A stretch of DNA of 64,000 nt from Melitaea cinxia. Its lineage: Eukaryota > Arthropoda > Insecta > Lepidoptera > Nymphalidae. A model generated the notes under the pieces. It saw nothing but the letters and a program-made list of their open reading frames with translations. It searched no databases and had not been told where the DNA came from. A program made the translations under genes and the position numbers. Location of the stretch: contig NC_059405.1 in assembly GCF_905220565.1 (NCBI RefSeq), forward strand, positions 13,594,081-13,658,080, read 5' to 3'. Positions 10,501-20,664 of this stretch are shown here, piece by piece. How positions within the stretch are numbered: position 1 is the stretch's first letter; each line of letters begins with the position of its first letter.

Positions 10501-12660
10501 TTAAAAGAGATAACATTTTAAATATTTTGTTGTACGCCTAAAAACAATTTTTGTATATAGTCAATCTTCTAAAAACACATTAATAAAATGGAATACAAAA
10601 TTTCGATATCATATATTAATAAACTTTTGACTTTTTTTTTTGTTTCAGTCTCTTGACATCTCAAATCAGAATACGAGTCGGAGAATACGACTTCTCATCA
10701 GTATCAGAGCAGTACCCTTACGTCGAGAGAGGCGTTGCAAGGAAGGCTGTACATCCAAAATACAACTTCTACACATATGAATATGATCTGGCATTAGTGA
10801 AGCTAGATTCGCCCATTCAGTTTGCTCCTCATATATCTCCAATATGTCTGCCTGCAACAGATGACCTGTTGGTGGGTGCAAATGCCACGGTTACCGGGTG
10901 GGGAAGATTGTCGGAAGGTGGCGTTTTACCGTCAGTTTTACAAGAGGTGAGGTTTATATTTTTTGTACAGCTAGATTCGCAAACAACCATACAGCTCAAC
11001 TAATGGTAAGCGAACATCGTAGCCTTTAGATGCAACATAAAGAAATAATAGCACTGGTTTCTTCTCCAAAAGTTTACTAGTTTTGTTAGCTTGTTAATTA
11101 ATGTTCTGCGATTGGCTAAAGGCGACTACGCCCAATCAGTTATAGTGTGCAATTATTATTGTTGTTTAGCGGATTTACATGTCGCAGAATATATATTAAG
11201 GCAGTTTTTTTCGTTATAATGATTTTCCTTTACCGCAAATGTTTAACGGGGCTATATCGGCTATAATAGTATGAAACAAAAATTTTATAATTAAATTCAT
11301 TTAATGAATGTAGAATGAAACATCAAAGGTTATACACCTAAAACCTGATTCTAGGTGCAAGTACCGATAGTATCAAACGAACGATGCAAATCGATGTTCC
11401 TCCGAGCGGGCAGACACGAGTTTATCCCCGACATATTTCTCTGCGCTGGTCACGAACGAGGAGGCCATGATTCTTGCCAGGGAGACTCAGGAGGTCCATT
11501 ACAGGTACTTTTTCTTGATATTAGAATAGCAAACAACAGTTTAACTGAGGTAGGGCACAGCAGGAATTTCCTGCTCAAAATATGGAGCAGCCCGACTGGG
11601 GTAGTACTCGACCTTACAGAAGATCACAGCAAAATAATACTGTTTTCAAGTAGTATTGTGTTCCTGTTGGTGAGTAAGGTGACCAGAGCTCCTGGGGGGA
11701 TTGGGGATTGGGTCGGCAACGCGCTTGCGATGCTTCTAGTGTTGTAGGTGTCTATAAGCTACGGTAATCGCTTACCATCAGGTGAGCCGTACGCTTGTTT
11801 GCCGACCTAGTGATATAAAAAAAAAGTTCACGTGATGGTAAGCGGATCCCTTGTCTATGTCTACACCTGCAACACCGAAAGTTGCAAACGCGTTGCTAAC
11901 CGTACCGCCGATACTCCTAAAGAGCTCTAGACACTATAACTCACCGCAGTTGAGGTTTTAGGTTGAGGTTCTTCTCCAGTCGAACCACTCAAAATTCTGA
12001 GCAAGATATTTCCCGCTGTGCCCGATTTCGATAAGTATAGTAAATTAACATCTACGACGTTATTAAGTATATTAGTGTATTTTTTTTTAATTATGAAAAT
12101 TGAGTTGTTTGTTTTCTCCTGTTTTACGTTTGAATATTCAAATAAGCTTAATTTGGTTATTGAATAATTTATTGGAAAATTGAGATGAGGTCGTATGATA
12201 ATTTCTTTCATCAAAAACATATTGTAGCAAATTTTTTATTAGAAATTACTATTTTGTACAATATAGGTCCTACCAATAAGCTTTTTAAAAATTGCTCTGC
12301 AGAGTGATTAGTTATCTTTTTTAGCTATTTTTAAAGCTTAAATTGTGAAACAAATTAATTTTGGACATATATAGTTAATACCTATATAACGGCAGCCATT
12401 TTGAACAAGCTCTTTTGGTGCGTAGTTTGACAGTCAAAATTACTGCGATAGTTTTTCATTAGTATTTATGACAGTACTTTCTTAAGAGAATATCTGTATA
12501 TCATATCTTGTTATAATTACAGGTAAAGGGAAAAGACCACAAATACTTCTTGGCCGGTATTATAAGTTGGGGAATCGGATGTGGTGAAGCGAACTTACCA
12601 GGAGTTTGTACGAGAATATCAAAGTTCGTCCCTTGGATATTACAAACAGTAAACTCTTAA
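7360..12660 (+). CDS. Sb: Stubble-like type II transmembrane serine protease, 3' seven exons (5' end not seen)
   Basis: Joined exons are 7360-7521, 7859-8272, 9564-9821, 10093-10285, 10649-10946, 11355-11504 and 12523-12660; all junctions are GT-AG and the frame stays open for 536 residues to TAA at 12658-12660. Order of parts: six-cysteine disulfide-knotted domain (residues 8-44), Thr/Ser/Pro/Asn-rich stem (about 50-277), then an S1 trypsin-like domain. The activation site is PETR|IMGG (Arg291/Ile292). The catalytic triad is His338 (TAGHC), Asp388 (EYDLALVKLD) and Ser486 (GDSGGP); Asp480, six residues before the serine, predicts cleavage after Lys/Arg. This order and the very high similarity of the catalytic domain as I recall it match Drosophila Stubble, an apical protease acting in leg and wing epithelial morphogenesis and bristle formation. 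The cytoplasmic tail and membrane anchor must lie on upstream exons that I could not find in 1-7359. IMGG instead of the usual IVGG is a mild substitution. Other Stubble-group proteases such as filzig are less likely. Confidence 0.93.
7859..8272 (+). CDS. Sb: Stubble-like exon: Thr/Ser/Asn-rich stem, part 1
   Basis: The acceptor is TTTCCAG (AG at 7857-7858) and the donor TCAG|GTAACT at 8273. The exon is 414 bp, phase 1 at both ends. It encodes 138 residues rich in Thr, Ser, Pro and Asn (for example TSTVTITERPYTAPPSG) with no recognisable fold. It is probably an extended, glycosylated stem between the knotted domain and the protease, and likely fast evolving. The assignment rests on the conserved exons either side and the unbroken frame across both junctions. 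Confidence 0.88.
8599..9530 (+). mobile_element. 5'-truncated R1-clade LINE in a Stubble intron
   Basis: The insertion is flanked by a 16-bp target duplication (ATTAATAATACTTTAT at 8583-8598 and 9531-9546) and ends in a run of about 19 A (9512-9530), so it is a textbook 5'-truncated target-primed insertion in sense orientation. Its only frame (8598-9206) encodes the end of ORF2: FRLTQVLTGHGCFGEYLCR and a C-x2-C-x9-H-x4-C knuckle (ECHDCG...HTLEVC, 8907-8963), typical after the reverse transcriptase of R1-type elements. About 300 bp of 3'UTR follows. The frame is unbroken and the duplication perfect, so the insertion looks recent. There is no real start codon. Confidence 0.92.
9564..9821 (+). 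CDS. Sb: Stubble-like exon: stem, part 2 (Lys/Thr/Pro-rich)
   Basis: The acceptor is TTTTATTCCAG (AG at 9562-9563) and the donor GTTG|GTAAGA at 9822. The exon is 258 bp, phase 1 at both ends, and encodes 86 residues rich in Lys, Thr, Pro and Asn, with runs such as KPRPNWEKPVGKPKPTKK. No domain is visible. A truncated LINE ends about 17 bp upstream of the acceptor's pyrimidine tract, but the splice signal itself is intact. Because the exon is a multiple of three with matching phases, skipping it would keep the protease in frame. Confidence 0.87.
10093..10285 (+). CDS. Sb: Stubble-like exon: activation site and catalytic His
   Basis: The acceptor is TTTCACAG (AG 10091-10092); the donor GATGA|GTAAGA at 10286 leaves phase 2. 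The exon starts ECGV, whose Cys normally ties the propeptide to the catalytic chain, then the activation site PETR|IMGG, then FGRWPWQVSVRR and the His motif ATAGHCVD. The block FFGFSSTHRCGG is the stretch that most strongly recalls Stubble itself. Confidence 0.95.
10649..10946 (+). CDS. Sb: Stubble-like exon: catalytic Asp region
   Basis: The acceptor is TTTGTTTCAG (AG 10647-10648); the donor CAAGAG|GTGAGG at 10947 is phase 0. The first base completes the Asp codon begun in the previous exon. It encodes RVGEYDFSS, the Asp motif TYEYDLALVKLD, ICLPATDD and TVTGWGRLSEGG, all standard S1 elements. The open frame runs on past the donor into repeat DNA; that extension is not coding. Confidence 0.95.
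10957..11035 (-). mobile_element. Degenerate family A 3' end next to a Stubble splice donor
   Basis: TTTTTTGTACAGCTAGATTC...CAACTAATGGTAAGCG matches the reverse of the family A 3' end up to the GCAACA phrase, beginning about 10 bp after the donor at 10947. Confidence 0.6.
11355..11504 (+). CDS. Sb: Stubble-like exon: catalytic Ser region
   Basis: The acceptor is GATTCTAG (AG 11353-11354) and the donor TTACAG|GTACTT at 11505; the exon is phase 0 at both ends (150 bp). It encodes VPIVSNERCKSMF, FIPDIFLCAG and DSCQGDSGGPLQ with the nucleophile Ser486 and the S1-pocket Asp480. The intron that follows begins almost directly in SINE-like repeat. Confidence 0.95.
11506..12030 (-). mobile_element. 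Older reverse family A copy split by a younger one
   Basis: The left part (TTTTTCTTGATATTAGAATA...CAAACAACAG) and the right part (ATGGTAAGCGG...CCCGCTGTGCCC) together match the reverse of family A with many substitutions. The left end lies within a few bases of the splice donor at 11505. Confidence 0.7.
11541..11825 (+). mobile_element. SINE-like family A, copy nested in the last Stubble intron
   Basis: A full-length sense copy ends in about 9 A. The flanks (11506-11540 and 11826-12030) are two halves of an older, degenerate family A copy in reverse orientation, so the younger element inserted into the older one. Confidence 0.85.
12523..12660 (+). CDS. Sb: Stubble-like terminal exon
   Basis: The acceptor is TAATTACAG (AG 12521-12522). 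The exon encodes FLAGIISWGIGCGEANLPGV, the substrate-binding wall around Trp215-Gly216 in chymotrypsin numbering, then CTRISKFVPWILQTVNS and stop TAA at 12658-12660. The C-terminal helix is complete, so the catalytic domain is full length. Confidence 0.95.
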   Translation, partial: VKGKDHKYFLAGIISWGIGCGEANLPGVCTRISKFVPWILQTVNS

Positions 12661-12917
12661 ACCGATGATGTATTTCAAGACAAATTGACAGTGATTGAGC
12701 ATACGCAAGAAGAAGCTAAATATACGAAAAATACTTATAAATAATTGGTTGCATATTTAAAGCTATAGTTTCAAAAACATTTGTTTTTATACTGACACAT
12801 ATGAATTTATTTTAATTTTAAATGGTATTTTAATTTTTACTATGTATCGGTAAACTGGGATTGCACATGTGATGATAAGGCTATCTAAGAATACATTGGG
12901 CTTATTATGTCAGTATA

Positions 12918-12927
12918 AATAAATAAA
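12918..12927 (+). terminator. Candidate poly(A) signals of the Stubble-like gene
   Basis: Two overlapping AATAAA hexamers lie about 260 bp after the stop codon, followed by a T/G-containing stretch. A longer 3'UTR is possible because several further AATAAA-like motifs occur up to about 13510. The region is so AT-rich that the hexamer alone is weak evidence. Confidence 0.45.
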
Positions 12928-14223
12928 GATTTGTCTGATAAATTTCCACATTTAACTAAAATTACCGAATAAATTCAACAATTCTGATAATGATCAAATA
13001 ATTTAAAGATTAACAATTTCAATGAGTTACCTTCAAAAATGTTGATTCAATTCAACGTTTTCTGAGGCGTTTTATTAATACAATAGTCCACCCGAAGGCT
13101 GTACAGAACTTGTGAAATGCGAGATTCTGTATCAAGTTGACTATAAAGGTGATAAAATTAATTTAAATTAGCGCAACACGTTATCAATTCCGAGTAACAT
13201 TTGATAACAATTGATAAACAAATGTCATAGCAGTTCTGGCTTGGACTTTAATAAACGCCCTTACGATCACCGCTTGTTTCCGATCCATTTAATTAAGTTT
13301 CGTACACTACATGCAATCAAAGATGATTATTGTAAATACAATTTTTTCCAATATTTTAGTGTCGGATTAACGAATTTATTAAATGATACTTAACAATGTT
13401 TTTTTGGTATATTTAAATTGTATTACCATGTCCATTTTGTAAATTGGTTTAGTTTGTAAAAATTATTACTTATATTTTTTACGTTTTATCGTCATTGTAA
13501 ATAAAATTTTCTTGCCTTACGCTTAATACATTGTATACAGTATTATTTATTGTCTATATACAATCTGAATCTATTTGTAAATAGCATTGCATTTATTGTT
13601 ATTTTTCTAACAATATAGTTACATAATAGTTTTTATATTATTAATAATGTAAACAAATAGGAATATTATAATTAATTATAATAAGCATTATGTATAGATA
13701 TTTAGTTGGTAAAATAGTTTAACAAAAATGTGAAGATTACCAAATCACAATTTGTTATAATAGTATATTATAATATTATTATATTATGTGCATTTAGAAA
13801 ATATAATTCAGTGATGTTTATGATAGTGTTTATTTTATTATAATTTTGTTTGAATGAATAGTTTATGATTACGTTGAAGTATTGTTCGTTTGCACAGTAA
13901 TATTGTTAATAATTAAATATTTTTAAAATAACTTTTATTTATTTTTTGCGTTATCTTATACATTAAAATAAAAGGTAAAACTTTAATAAATGAATTGAAG
14001 TATTGGTACATGTTATTTTACAAAAATAATGAAGAATGCCAGATGACTATTTTAGTATACCATACAAAAAAATGGTTTGAAATGATTTTGTTATATAACA
14101 TTCCTAGACCAATAGATAAACTCAAACACTCCTAGACCGGTCGACCTTAAAGCTTTTCTACCAAGTGAATGCTACGTCACCACTGAGTGGGATATACTAT
14201 ATTTTAAGGTCGAAAACTACAGA
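12928..14223. other. 3' flank of the Stubble-like gene, no feature seen
   Basis: Very AT-rich (TA-, ATT- and AATA-rich) and without repeats that recur elsewhere in the window. Part of it may be an extended 3'UTR. Confidence 0.4.
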
Positions 14224-14600
14224 AATAATTGTGTTTGCAGGCAAACGGAGAAAAATCGACTTCAATTATATCGACAAGTAATACAACGTAGGTAGACGAA
14301 AAAATAGTCAAGTAAATACGCATTATCAAAGATTACACCAAAAGTTGTAATCAGATCTCGATGAAATTTAAATGTGATCACATGATAAACATCGGCTTTC
14401 AATTAAATTAAAAATCATCAAAATCGGTACACCCAGTAAAAAGATATGCGGATTTTCCCTCGATTTTAGAGTTTCCCTCGATTTCTCTGGGATCCCATCA
14501 TCACATCTTGGTTTCCTTATCATGGTACCAAACTATGGATATCTCTTTTCCAACAAAAAAAGAATTATCAAAATCGGTTCATAAATGACGGAGTTATACC
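14224..14600 (-). repeat. Family D repeat, reverse copy
   Basis: It begins AATAATTGTGTTTGCAGG and ends at AATCGGTTCATAAATGACGG, lacking the ACCGACTTCC end. Confidence 0.75.
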
Positions 14601-15002
14601 CGTAACCAGGCATAAAAGCACTTGTGTATCGTCATTTTACAAATGGACTTTCTTGTGTCATATTTTGTGATAGATATGCAAACAACTCTCAAATAAAAAT
14701 AAAAAGAGTGACTTGGCAGTCTGGATTTTTTTTTTCAATTTGTCATAATGATCAAGTAATAATTATCGATCTCATTACATAAACAAACGTAAATACGATT
14801 GGAAAATTCAATGACTCTCATTACCGTATCATAGCAGACGAATACGTTAATTGCTGCTTCCAATTATTAATTTCAAGCATAACTGCGGTCAATAAATTAG
14901 ATTCCGCCCCGGGTTCCTGCTTGCTGGAAACATTCCGTTTCAGCGATTAGACATTAAAATGTTTTATACGATATTGTGGCGATAGGTATTAAATTGATTT
15001 GG

Positions 15003-15288
15003 CTTTTTTTATATCACTAGAGTGGAAAACGAGCAAATATACGACCTATTTGATGGTAGGCGGTTATTGTAGATGTCTGTAACACTAGTGCATCGCAAGC
15101 GCGTTTCCGACCCTACCCTCGACCATTCCCACGAGCTCTGGTCACCTTACTTACCGCAAAAAAACAACACTAGCAGAGTAATACCGAACAATATTATTTG
15201 GTGGTGATCTTCTGTAAGATTAAGGTATTTCCCTAGTCAGGCTTCTCGAAATTTTATGCAGGACATTTACTGCTATGCCCCACCTCAA
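15003..15288 (-). mobile_element. SINE-like family A, drifted reverse copy
   Basis: It spans the whole element from TTTTTTTATATCACTAG to GCCCCACCTCA with many substitutions, so it is an old copy. Confidence 0.8.
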
Positions 15289-15776
15289 AGTTGTCTAAAT
15301 ATTTTTTGGAAATTCAAAAACACTTCGTAGATGAAAATAATTTCGATTCTGGACCGCACTGAAAAATCTTTATTTTACTCTTCCATCCCACATTATACAG
15401 GTAAGTAGGTAAAATTATTTATGTGTAACAGCTAAAAGCCATGTAACGAAGAATTGTACGAAAGAAAGGGAAAGAAGGGTACATGTAAAAAAGGCAAAAT
15501 GAGTAACAATAGTAGAACTTAAAAACAGTGTCGTGGCGTGATTTTTCGCCGCCTGGAGCCAAGGATATTAATTTATTATGTTCATTAACCGATGACGTCA
15601 AAAGAAAGATAATCTCAATGCTACTGAGTTTTGATGTGTTTTTCGTTCTGGAAGCGATTTGGATTATTTTTTTGTCCATTGATAAAATCGTTGTACTTTT
15701 CGGTGCCGCCCGAGGTGACGGTCCCTTCAGCACCCTCCACGCTACGCTACTACTTAAAAGTAGTACTTTTTATAAT

Positions 15777-16406
15777 TAACCGACTTCCAAAAAAAGGAGG
15801 AGGTTCTCAATTCGACTGTTTTTTTATTTATTTTTTTATTTCTTTTTTTATGTATGTTACATCAGAACTTTTGACCGGGTGGACCGATTTCGACAATTTT
15901 TTTTTAATCGAAAGGTGGTGTGTGTCAATTGGTCCCATTTAAATTTATTTGAGATCTAACAACTACTTTTCGAGTTATATCTAATAATGCGTTTTTACTT
16001 GACGCTTTTTTCGTCGATCTACGTTTTATTATAGCGCATAACTTTCTACTGGATGTACCGATTTTGATAATTCTTTTTTTTGTTGGAAAGGGGATATCTT
16101 TAGTTTGGTACCATGATAAGGAAACCAGGATCTGTTGATGGGATCCCAGAGAAATCGAGGGAAACTCTCGAAAATCTGCAATAACTTTTTACTGGGTGTA
16201 CCGATTTTGATAATTTTTAATTTAATCGAAAGCTGATGTTTATCATGTAGTCACATATAAATTTTATCGATATTTGGTAACTACTTTTTGAGTAATCTTT
16301 GATAAAGCGTAGTTACTTAACTATTTTTTCGTCGATCTACGTTGTATTTACTCGTCGATGAAATTAAAGTCGGTTTTTTTTCGTTTGCGAGTAAACACAA
16401 TTATTT
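15777..16406 (+). repeat. Family D repeat, full-length copy
   Basis: It starts TTAACCGACTTCCAAAAAAAG and ends AAGTCGGTTTTTTTTCGTTT then GCGAGTAAACACAATTATT; about 630 bp. The ACCGACTT/AAGTCGGT pair near the ends is a short inverted repeat. No frame has a meaningful protein. Confidence 0.82.
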
Positions 16407-16440
16407 TAATTATATCTACCAAAAAAAAAAAAAAAAAAAC

Positions 16441-17048
16441 TTTCGTTTGCTTAGTAAACCAGAATTAATAATTTACTTTTACTTCTACGTGAGGTAATTG
16501 TCAGATCAAGGCCTTATTATATACAATTTGTACTAAGTAAAATAAAAAAAATAACTTTTTGGATAAATTATAATTAAAAAATACGTATAAAGGGAGATAA
16601 TTGTGGTCTTAACAAATTTTTTTAACAAAACGTCACGACAGAATTGAAATGAAATATTAAAATGCCAAGCTGACGATAAGGAAAATTCGAAATTAAATTA
16701 CACAGCATTAGGGAGATATTTTGCGCGCAAATGTAGCTAATGAGCATTCTCATTAATTTGTTTAGGCTCTTTAATGTTCCAGTTTAGATGAAGAAAATAA
16801 TGAAAGCTATTTTTAAGTAAAGTGATCAAAGTAGTCATATTGTTGAACTTATAACGTAATGATTTTGTGGAAAGTTACAATTTACAGAATAAAAATTAGA
16901 GACAGTAATCGGTATTTTATTATCATTAAAACTATCATTAAAAATTTAATTAATTACATTAATTACGTATTAAAATAACACAATCATATTTACAAATTAT
17001 TGTAGTTGATATAACTTTACTACTCATGCATTGATTTCATGCTACATG
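16441..17048. other. 3' flank of the pentapeptide-repeat ORF
   Basis: AT-rich; contains the candidate poly(A) signal of the minus-strand gene near 16916 and a poly(A) run at 16423-16439 at the edge of the family D repeat. No other feature seen. Confidence 0.4.
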
Positions 17049-18143
17049 CTAAGGCCAGCACATCCCATACATCTGCATTGGTAACATTACCCACGGCTGG
17101 AAGTCTTGCAATGATTGTTCTTTATAAATGATTTTGTACCCTTTGTACCAAGAATGTGTCATATAATTGTAATATCTTAGTATTAATTTTTGGAAATCAC
17201 TATTACACCTCTCAAATCCTGGATGTACCATGTCTGGTTTGTGTTGACAACGAATACTGTTATTTTTAACATCGTATATAGCTATAGTTCTAGTAGTGGG
17301 TAAAATAGGAACACCTAGTTCCAAATCTAGAATCCAATGTGCATTATTATCTATATCTCCTAATTTACAGCACTCATCTATTAATGGATTTGGGTCGAGA
17401 CCTAGCTTAGCAGCTGTTGGAAATAGATCTTTAGGCAATTTTAAAAAGGTCTCAAACGGATCTAAATGCTCCGATTCATCAATAAAACTATCTGTTGTTT
17501 GTCCGGGTGATGCTAAATTTTCCGGAGTACATTTAGGTAGATCATTAATTACATCAGCCGTAGTATATGACTCTTGTCCCAATGCCTCTATGAAATATGG
17601 ATTTTGCATCCTTGGACACTGCATACTTGGCTCTTGTATATATGCCTGGTGTACATTTGGCTGTGAGGTATATAGTTGGTATAGTTGGTATGGCTGTCGT
17701 ACATGGCATGCATATGGTTGATGTACAGACGGCTGTTGCATACGTGGCTGTTGTAAATACGGCTGTTGTGTATAATGCTCTTGCATATATGGCTCTTGCA
17801 TATATGACTCTTGTGTATTTGGCTCTTGTATATATGGCTCTTGCACAGATGTCTCTTGTATATATGGAACTTTATGCATCTGTGGGTATCCATACAAATT
17901 AGAACAAAAAGTTGGTATAACTTCAGGTACCATTATAGGTTGACTATTAGAAGTTATTACGCGATCTACTGGCATCAAGGCTCTTGTGTGTGAATATAGT
18001 GATGTCCTCATTTGTGGGGCTACAGAAGCGACTGGTATTCGTGCTGAGTTATAAACATTTAGATGTGGTATCCATTCAGCCACTACACCCGGATTATAGT
18101 TCGATTGAGGAGGTTGATAATTATCATTATAGTGCGATGTCAT
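17049..18143 (-). CDS. Unrecognised 364-aa protein with Q/P-rich pentapeptide repeats
   Basis: A single uninterrupted frame runs from ATG (complement of 18141-18143) to a stop at 17049-17051; it is by far the longest ORF in its AT-rich surroundings. Residues 1-93 are Asn/Tyr/Pro-rich without a signal peptide. Residues 94-183 hold roughly 15 imperfect units on the theme YxQEP or YxQQP (YIQEP, YMQEP, YTQQP, YLQQP, RMQQP). Residues 200-364 look globular and non-repetitive, with spaced Cys and aromatic residues (LIDECCKLGDIDNNAHWILD; RYYNYMTHSWYKGYK). A TATA-like stretch lies just upstream on the coding strand, and the signal AATAAA (complement near 16916) lies about 130 bp after the stop. I do not recognise the family and see no membrane segment. 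It could be an intronless gene or retrogene, or the last exon of a longer gene. Confidence 0.72.
   Translation of the reverse strand: MTSHYNDNYQPPQSNYNPGVVAEWIPHLNVYNSARIPVASVAPQMRTSLYSHTRALMPVDRVITSNSQPIMVPEVIPTFCSNLYGYPQMHKVPYIQETSVQEPYIQEPNTQESYMQEPYMQEHYTQQPYLQQPRMQQPSVHQPYACHVRQPYQLYQLYTSQPNVHQAYIQEPSMQCPRMQNPYFIEALGQESYTTADVINDLPKCTPENLASPGQTTDSFIDESEHLDPFETFLKLPKDLFPTAAKLGLDPNPLIDECCKLGDIDNNAHWILDLELGVPILPTTRTIAIYDVKNNSIRCQHKPDMVHPGFERCNSDFQKLILRYYNYMTHSWYKGYKIIYKEQSLQDFQPWVMLPMQMYGMCWP
17595..17864 (-). repeat. 15-bp coding minisatellite (pentapeptide array)
   Basis: Within the 364-aa ORF the DNA repeats with a 15-bp period. The unit reads on the plus strand as a variant of TATATGGCTCTTGCA. 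Copies are imperfect but all keep the frame, with mainly Tyr, Met/Ile, Gln, Glu/Gln and Pro codons. The units near the middle are the most alike; the outer ones are drifted or interrupted (around YACHVRQPYQLYQLY). Confidence 0.85.
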
Positions 18144-20489
18144 TGCGGGCGAAGATATATAATAATTGAAATTGCTATTTACTAACCAACTTCTTTGGTT
18201 TATTAACCGACCTGTTACTACACGTTGCTTAATTTTTAAACGCTTTTATCGCTTGTCAGTAAATGTGTTTTTTCTTTTGTTTTGGTTACTATTTTAATTT
18301 CTCAGCTAAGCTTTCTTTTTAAGCTTGAAGCCATGTCATAACACGCCTGAAAATAAAGGAGTAATTGTACATATTTTTGTTAAATTTAATACGATAATAA
18401 AGGACCTCAATATTTTTGTGATATGAAGTTCTTTACCGTTATTAGAGTGCCGCAGATGCGCTTCCATTCAATGATCTCCCGTATAAAACTTTCATTATTC
18501 ACTGCTATTCTTATTATATATCTTACATAAAAATCGATTTTAGCTTTATTCTATATACCTGCAATGAGTTTACTATGTGATTTTATTACTAAAACATAAA
18601 TCAAGTAAAATGTACTTTCGTCACATGTTAAAGTTAAATAAAAAATAGAACGAATAAAAATTCTAAACCAAATTACAACGATGTGGGTACTTAAGAAAAT
18701 TATATGACATTTATTATTTGAAAAAATATTGCCCATAGAAATTAATTTATAATCTTTATTTTTAATATTTTATGTAATTAAATTTTAAAATAAACTTGCA
18801 TATTAGGTAATAAATATTTAGTACCTGTTACAATAGACCTCATCATGTAGAAACAAGTGCAATTGTCTGTATCGAACTTCCCAGTATTTCTGTACAGTGA
18901 ACCGAGCTGTTTAATTGAGATTTTCATGTCATAGCATTATCACTCGTATCAGTTCGCATGAAGTTGCATTTTCGTTTGAACGCAATGCATTGTTATATTT
19001 TGTGGTGGACGTTATTCTTTAAAAGAATTTCCTCTGCTGCAAATTGCTTCCCGTCGACTGCTCCTAACGACTTCATTGTGCACGTTACATTCAATGTGTG
19101 GATGAACCCTAAATAGAGATATAGTTTCAATGGGACAAGACATAATAAGGGGAAATTTAAAAATAATTAGACGATGACTGAACTAGCAATAATATGACAT
19201 TGTACCGTGACGAGTATTGTTAGCACTTAGCCTAAGTGAGACAGGCTATCAATTACTGAACTATTAATTTGTTAGCGGCATTTAAAGAAACTTAACCTAG
19301 TTTATTTATTTTGTTTTCCAGTTGGTGATGATTAAGAATTTTGCTATTGACAATATGTTATCTGAAGTGGTTTAAAATACAATGGTGATGTAAATGGGCA
19401 CATATTTAACGTAATATTTCACATGTGTGTATGAATAATTTATGTATATTTATATGAATAATAAAATACAATACGTGAATATTTTGGTGTAACCTGTAAC
19501 ACAGAATACCAATTAGCAAAGGGAACTTTGTGATTGGTTTGATACTCCCTTTGTAATTAATTAATATTTTTTTTCTTAACCAAAAGATTATAGCCCAGGC
19601 TATTAATTACTATTGACATTCGAATTGCTTAAGTTGTTAAAAATTCTTATGGTATCTTTTACAGAATAAAAACTTCGATAAAACTAATTCTTCGGCAGCT
19701 TAGCTTTATATTTCCGTTCTATTTGGAAAGAAGTCTTTTACTGAACAGTAATATTTATAGACTCCTACAGATAATAGTGCATGTATGTATTTCTTTGAGA
19801 TTGAATAGTCTTGAGCTTGTAACGTAACATGTAATTCCATCTTAGTTTGTATCATGAATACTGCTTAATAGTAAGGGGGCGAGTATACAGACACCCACTT
19901 CCTAAAAGCAAGCAGGATATCATTAATGTCCACGGGCAACAGTAACTATTTGTTAAATTGACAAAATATTTATTTTTGTTTTTAATTATTATTATTATTA
20001 TTATTATTTTGGCCTTATTTAAAGCAAAATGAGTTCATCTGGAACTTCCTTCCAAGTTTGAAATTGTAGTAGAATAGTGTTGTTTTATCGATACAGTGGC
20101 AGGTTAAATCTTGTTATTGACAACTATTTCTATGGGCAATAAAGAGGTTTTTGGTGGTCTGGGCGTTCGTGTATTTATTTTTAGACCTAATATAAGATTT
20201 TTACTTAGCTGTTAAGTGTTGCGCCCTTATTTTTTTATACGTATAAACTTTTTGAAGCGTCAAACAGTAAAATAAACAATAAATGACAAAAAACAGAATT
20301 ACGTAAAGCAATCTTAGCTTATCATGTGGGAAATCTGAAGGGTAAATAAAAGCCATAGTAGCAAATAGGGTTTGTCCCTCGAGTACAACGACGTTTTTCT
20401 AAATTTTTTTTTCTCCATATCGGTATTATTTGAATAATTTATTGAATAAATACACTTATTTTTCCACGTGTACTATTTTAGTTACACAC
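18144..20489. other. Intergenic, no gene seen
   Basis: The first 200 bp is the likely promoter side of the minus-strand ORF. Stretches near 18840-19090 are less AT-rich than their surroundings but have no open frame or splice pattern I can support. Confidence 0.35.
19985..20008. repeat. (TTA)n microsatellite
   Basis: About eight uninterrupted trinucleotide units. Confidence 0.9.
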
Positions 20490-20664
20490 GTCGGGCAGCA
20501 GCGTCTTCAGTGCGACAAAGCCAGCCCTGCGGTCACCAACCCGCCTGCCCAGCGTAGTGACTATGGGCAACACACACGAGTTCACGCAATTTTTGGCGCG
20601 AACTTGTGGAGGCATATTTCCAGCAGTAGACTGCGTTAGGCTAAAGTGATGATGATGATGATGA
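20490..20664 (+). mobile_element. RTE-tail repeat with (GAT)n end
   Basis: The copy runs from the GGGCAGCAGCGTCTTC phrase to the GTGATGATGATGATGATGA tail. Same family as 4251 and 55898. It is a short sense copy without coding. Confidence 0.78.

Noticed and set aside
15419..15942. ORFs of about 100 codons on both strands
   Set aside because: They partly cover a family D repeat and T-runs, overlap each other and have no motif.
17296..17902. Overlapping ORFs on both strands within the pentapeptide-repeat gene
   Set aside because: Low-complexity repeats keep several frames open; only the 364-codon frame extends through the non-repetitive ends.
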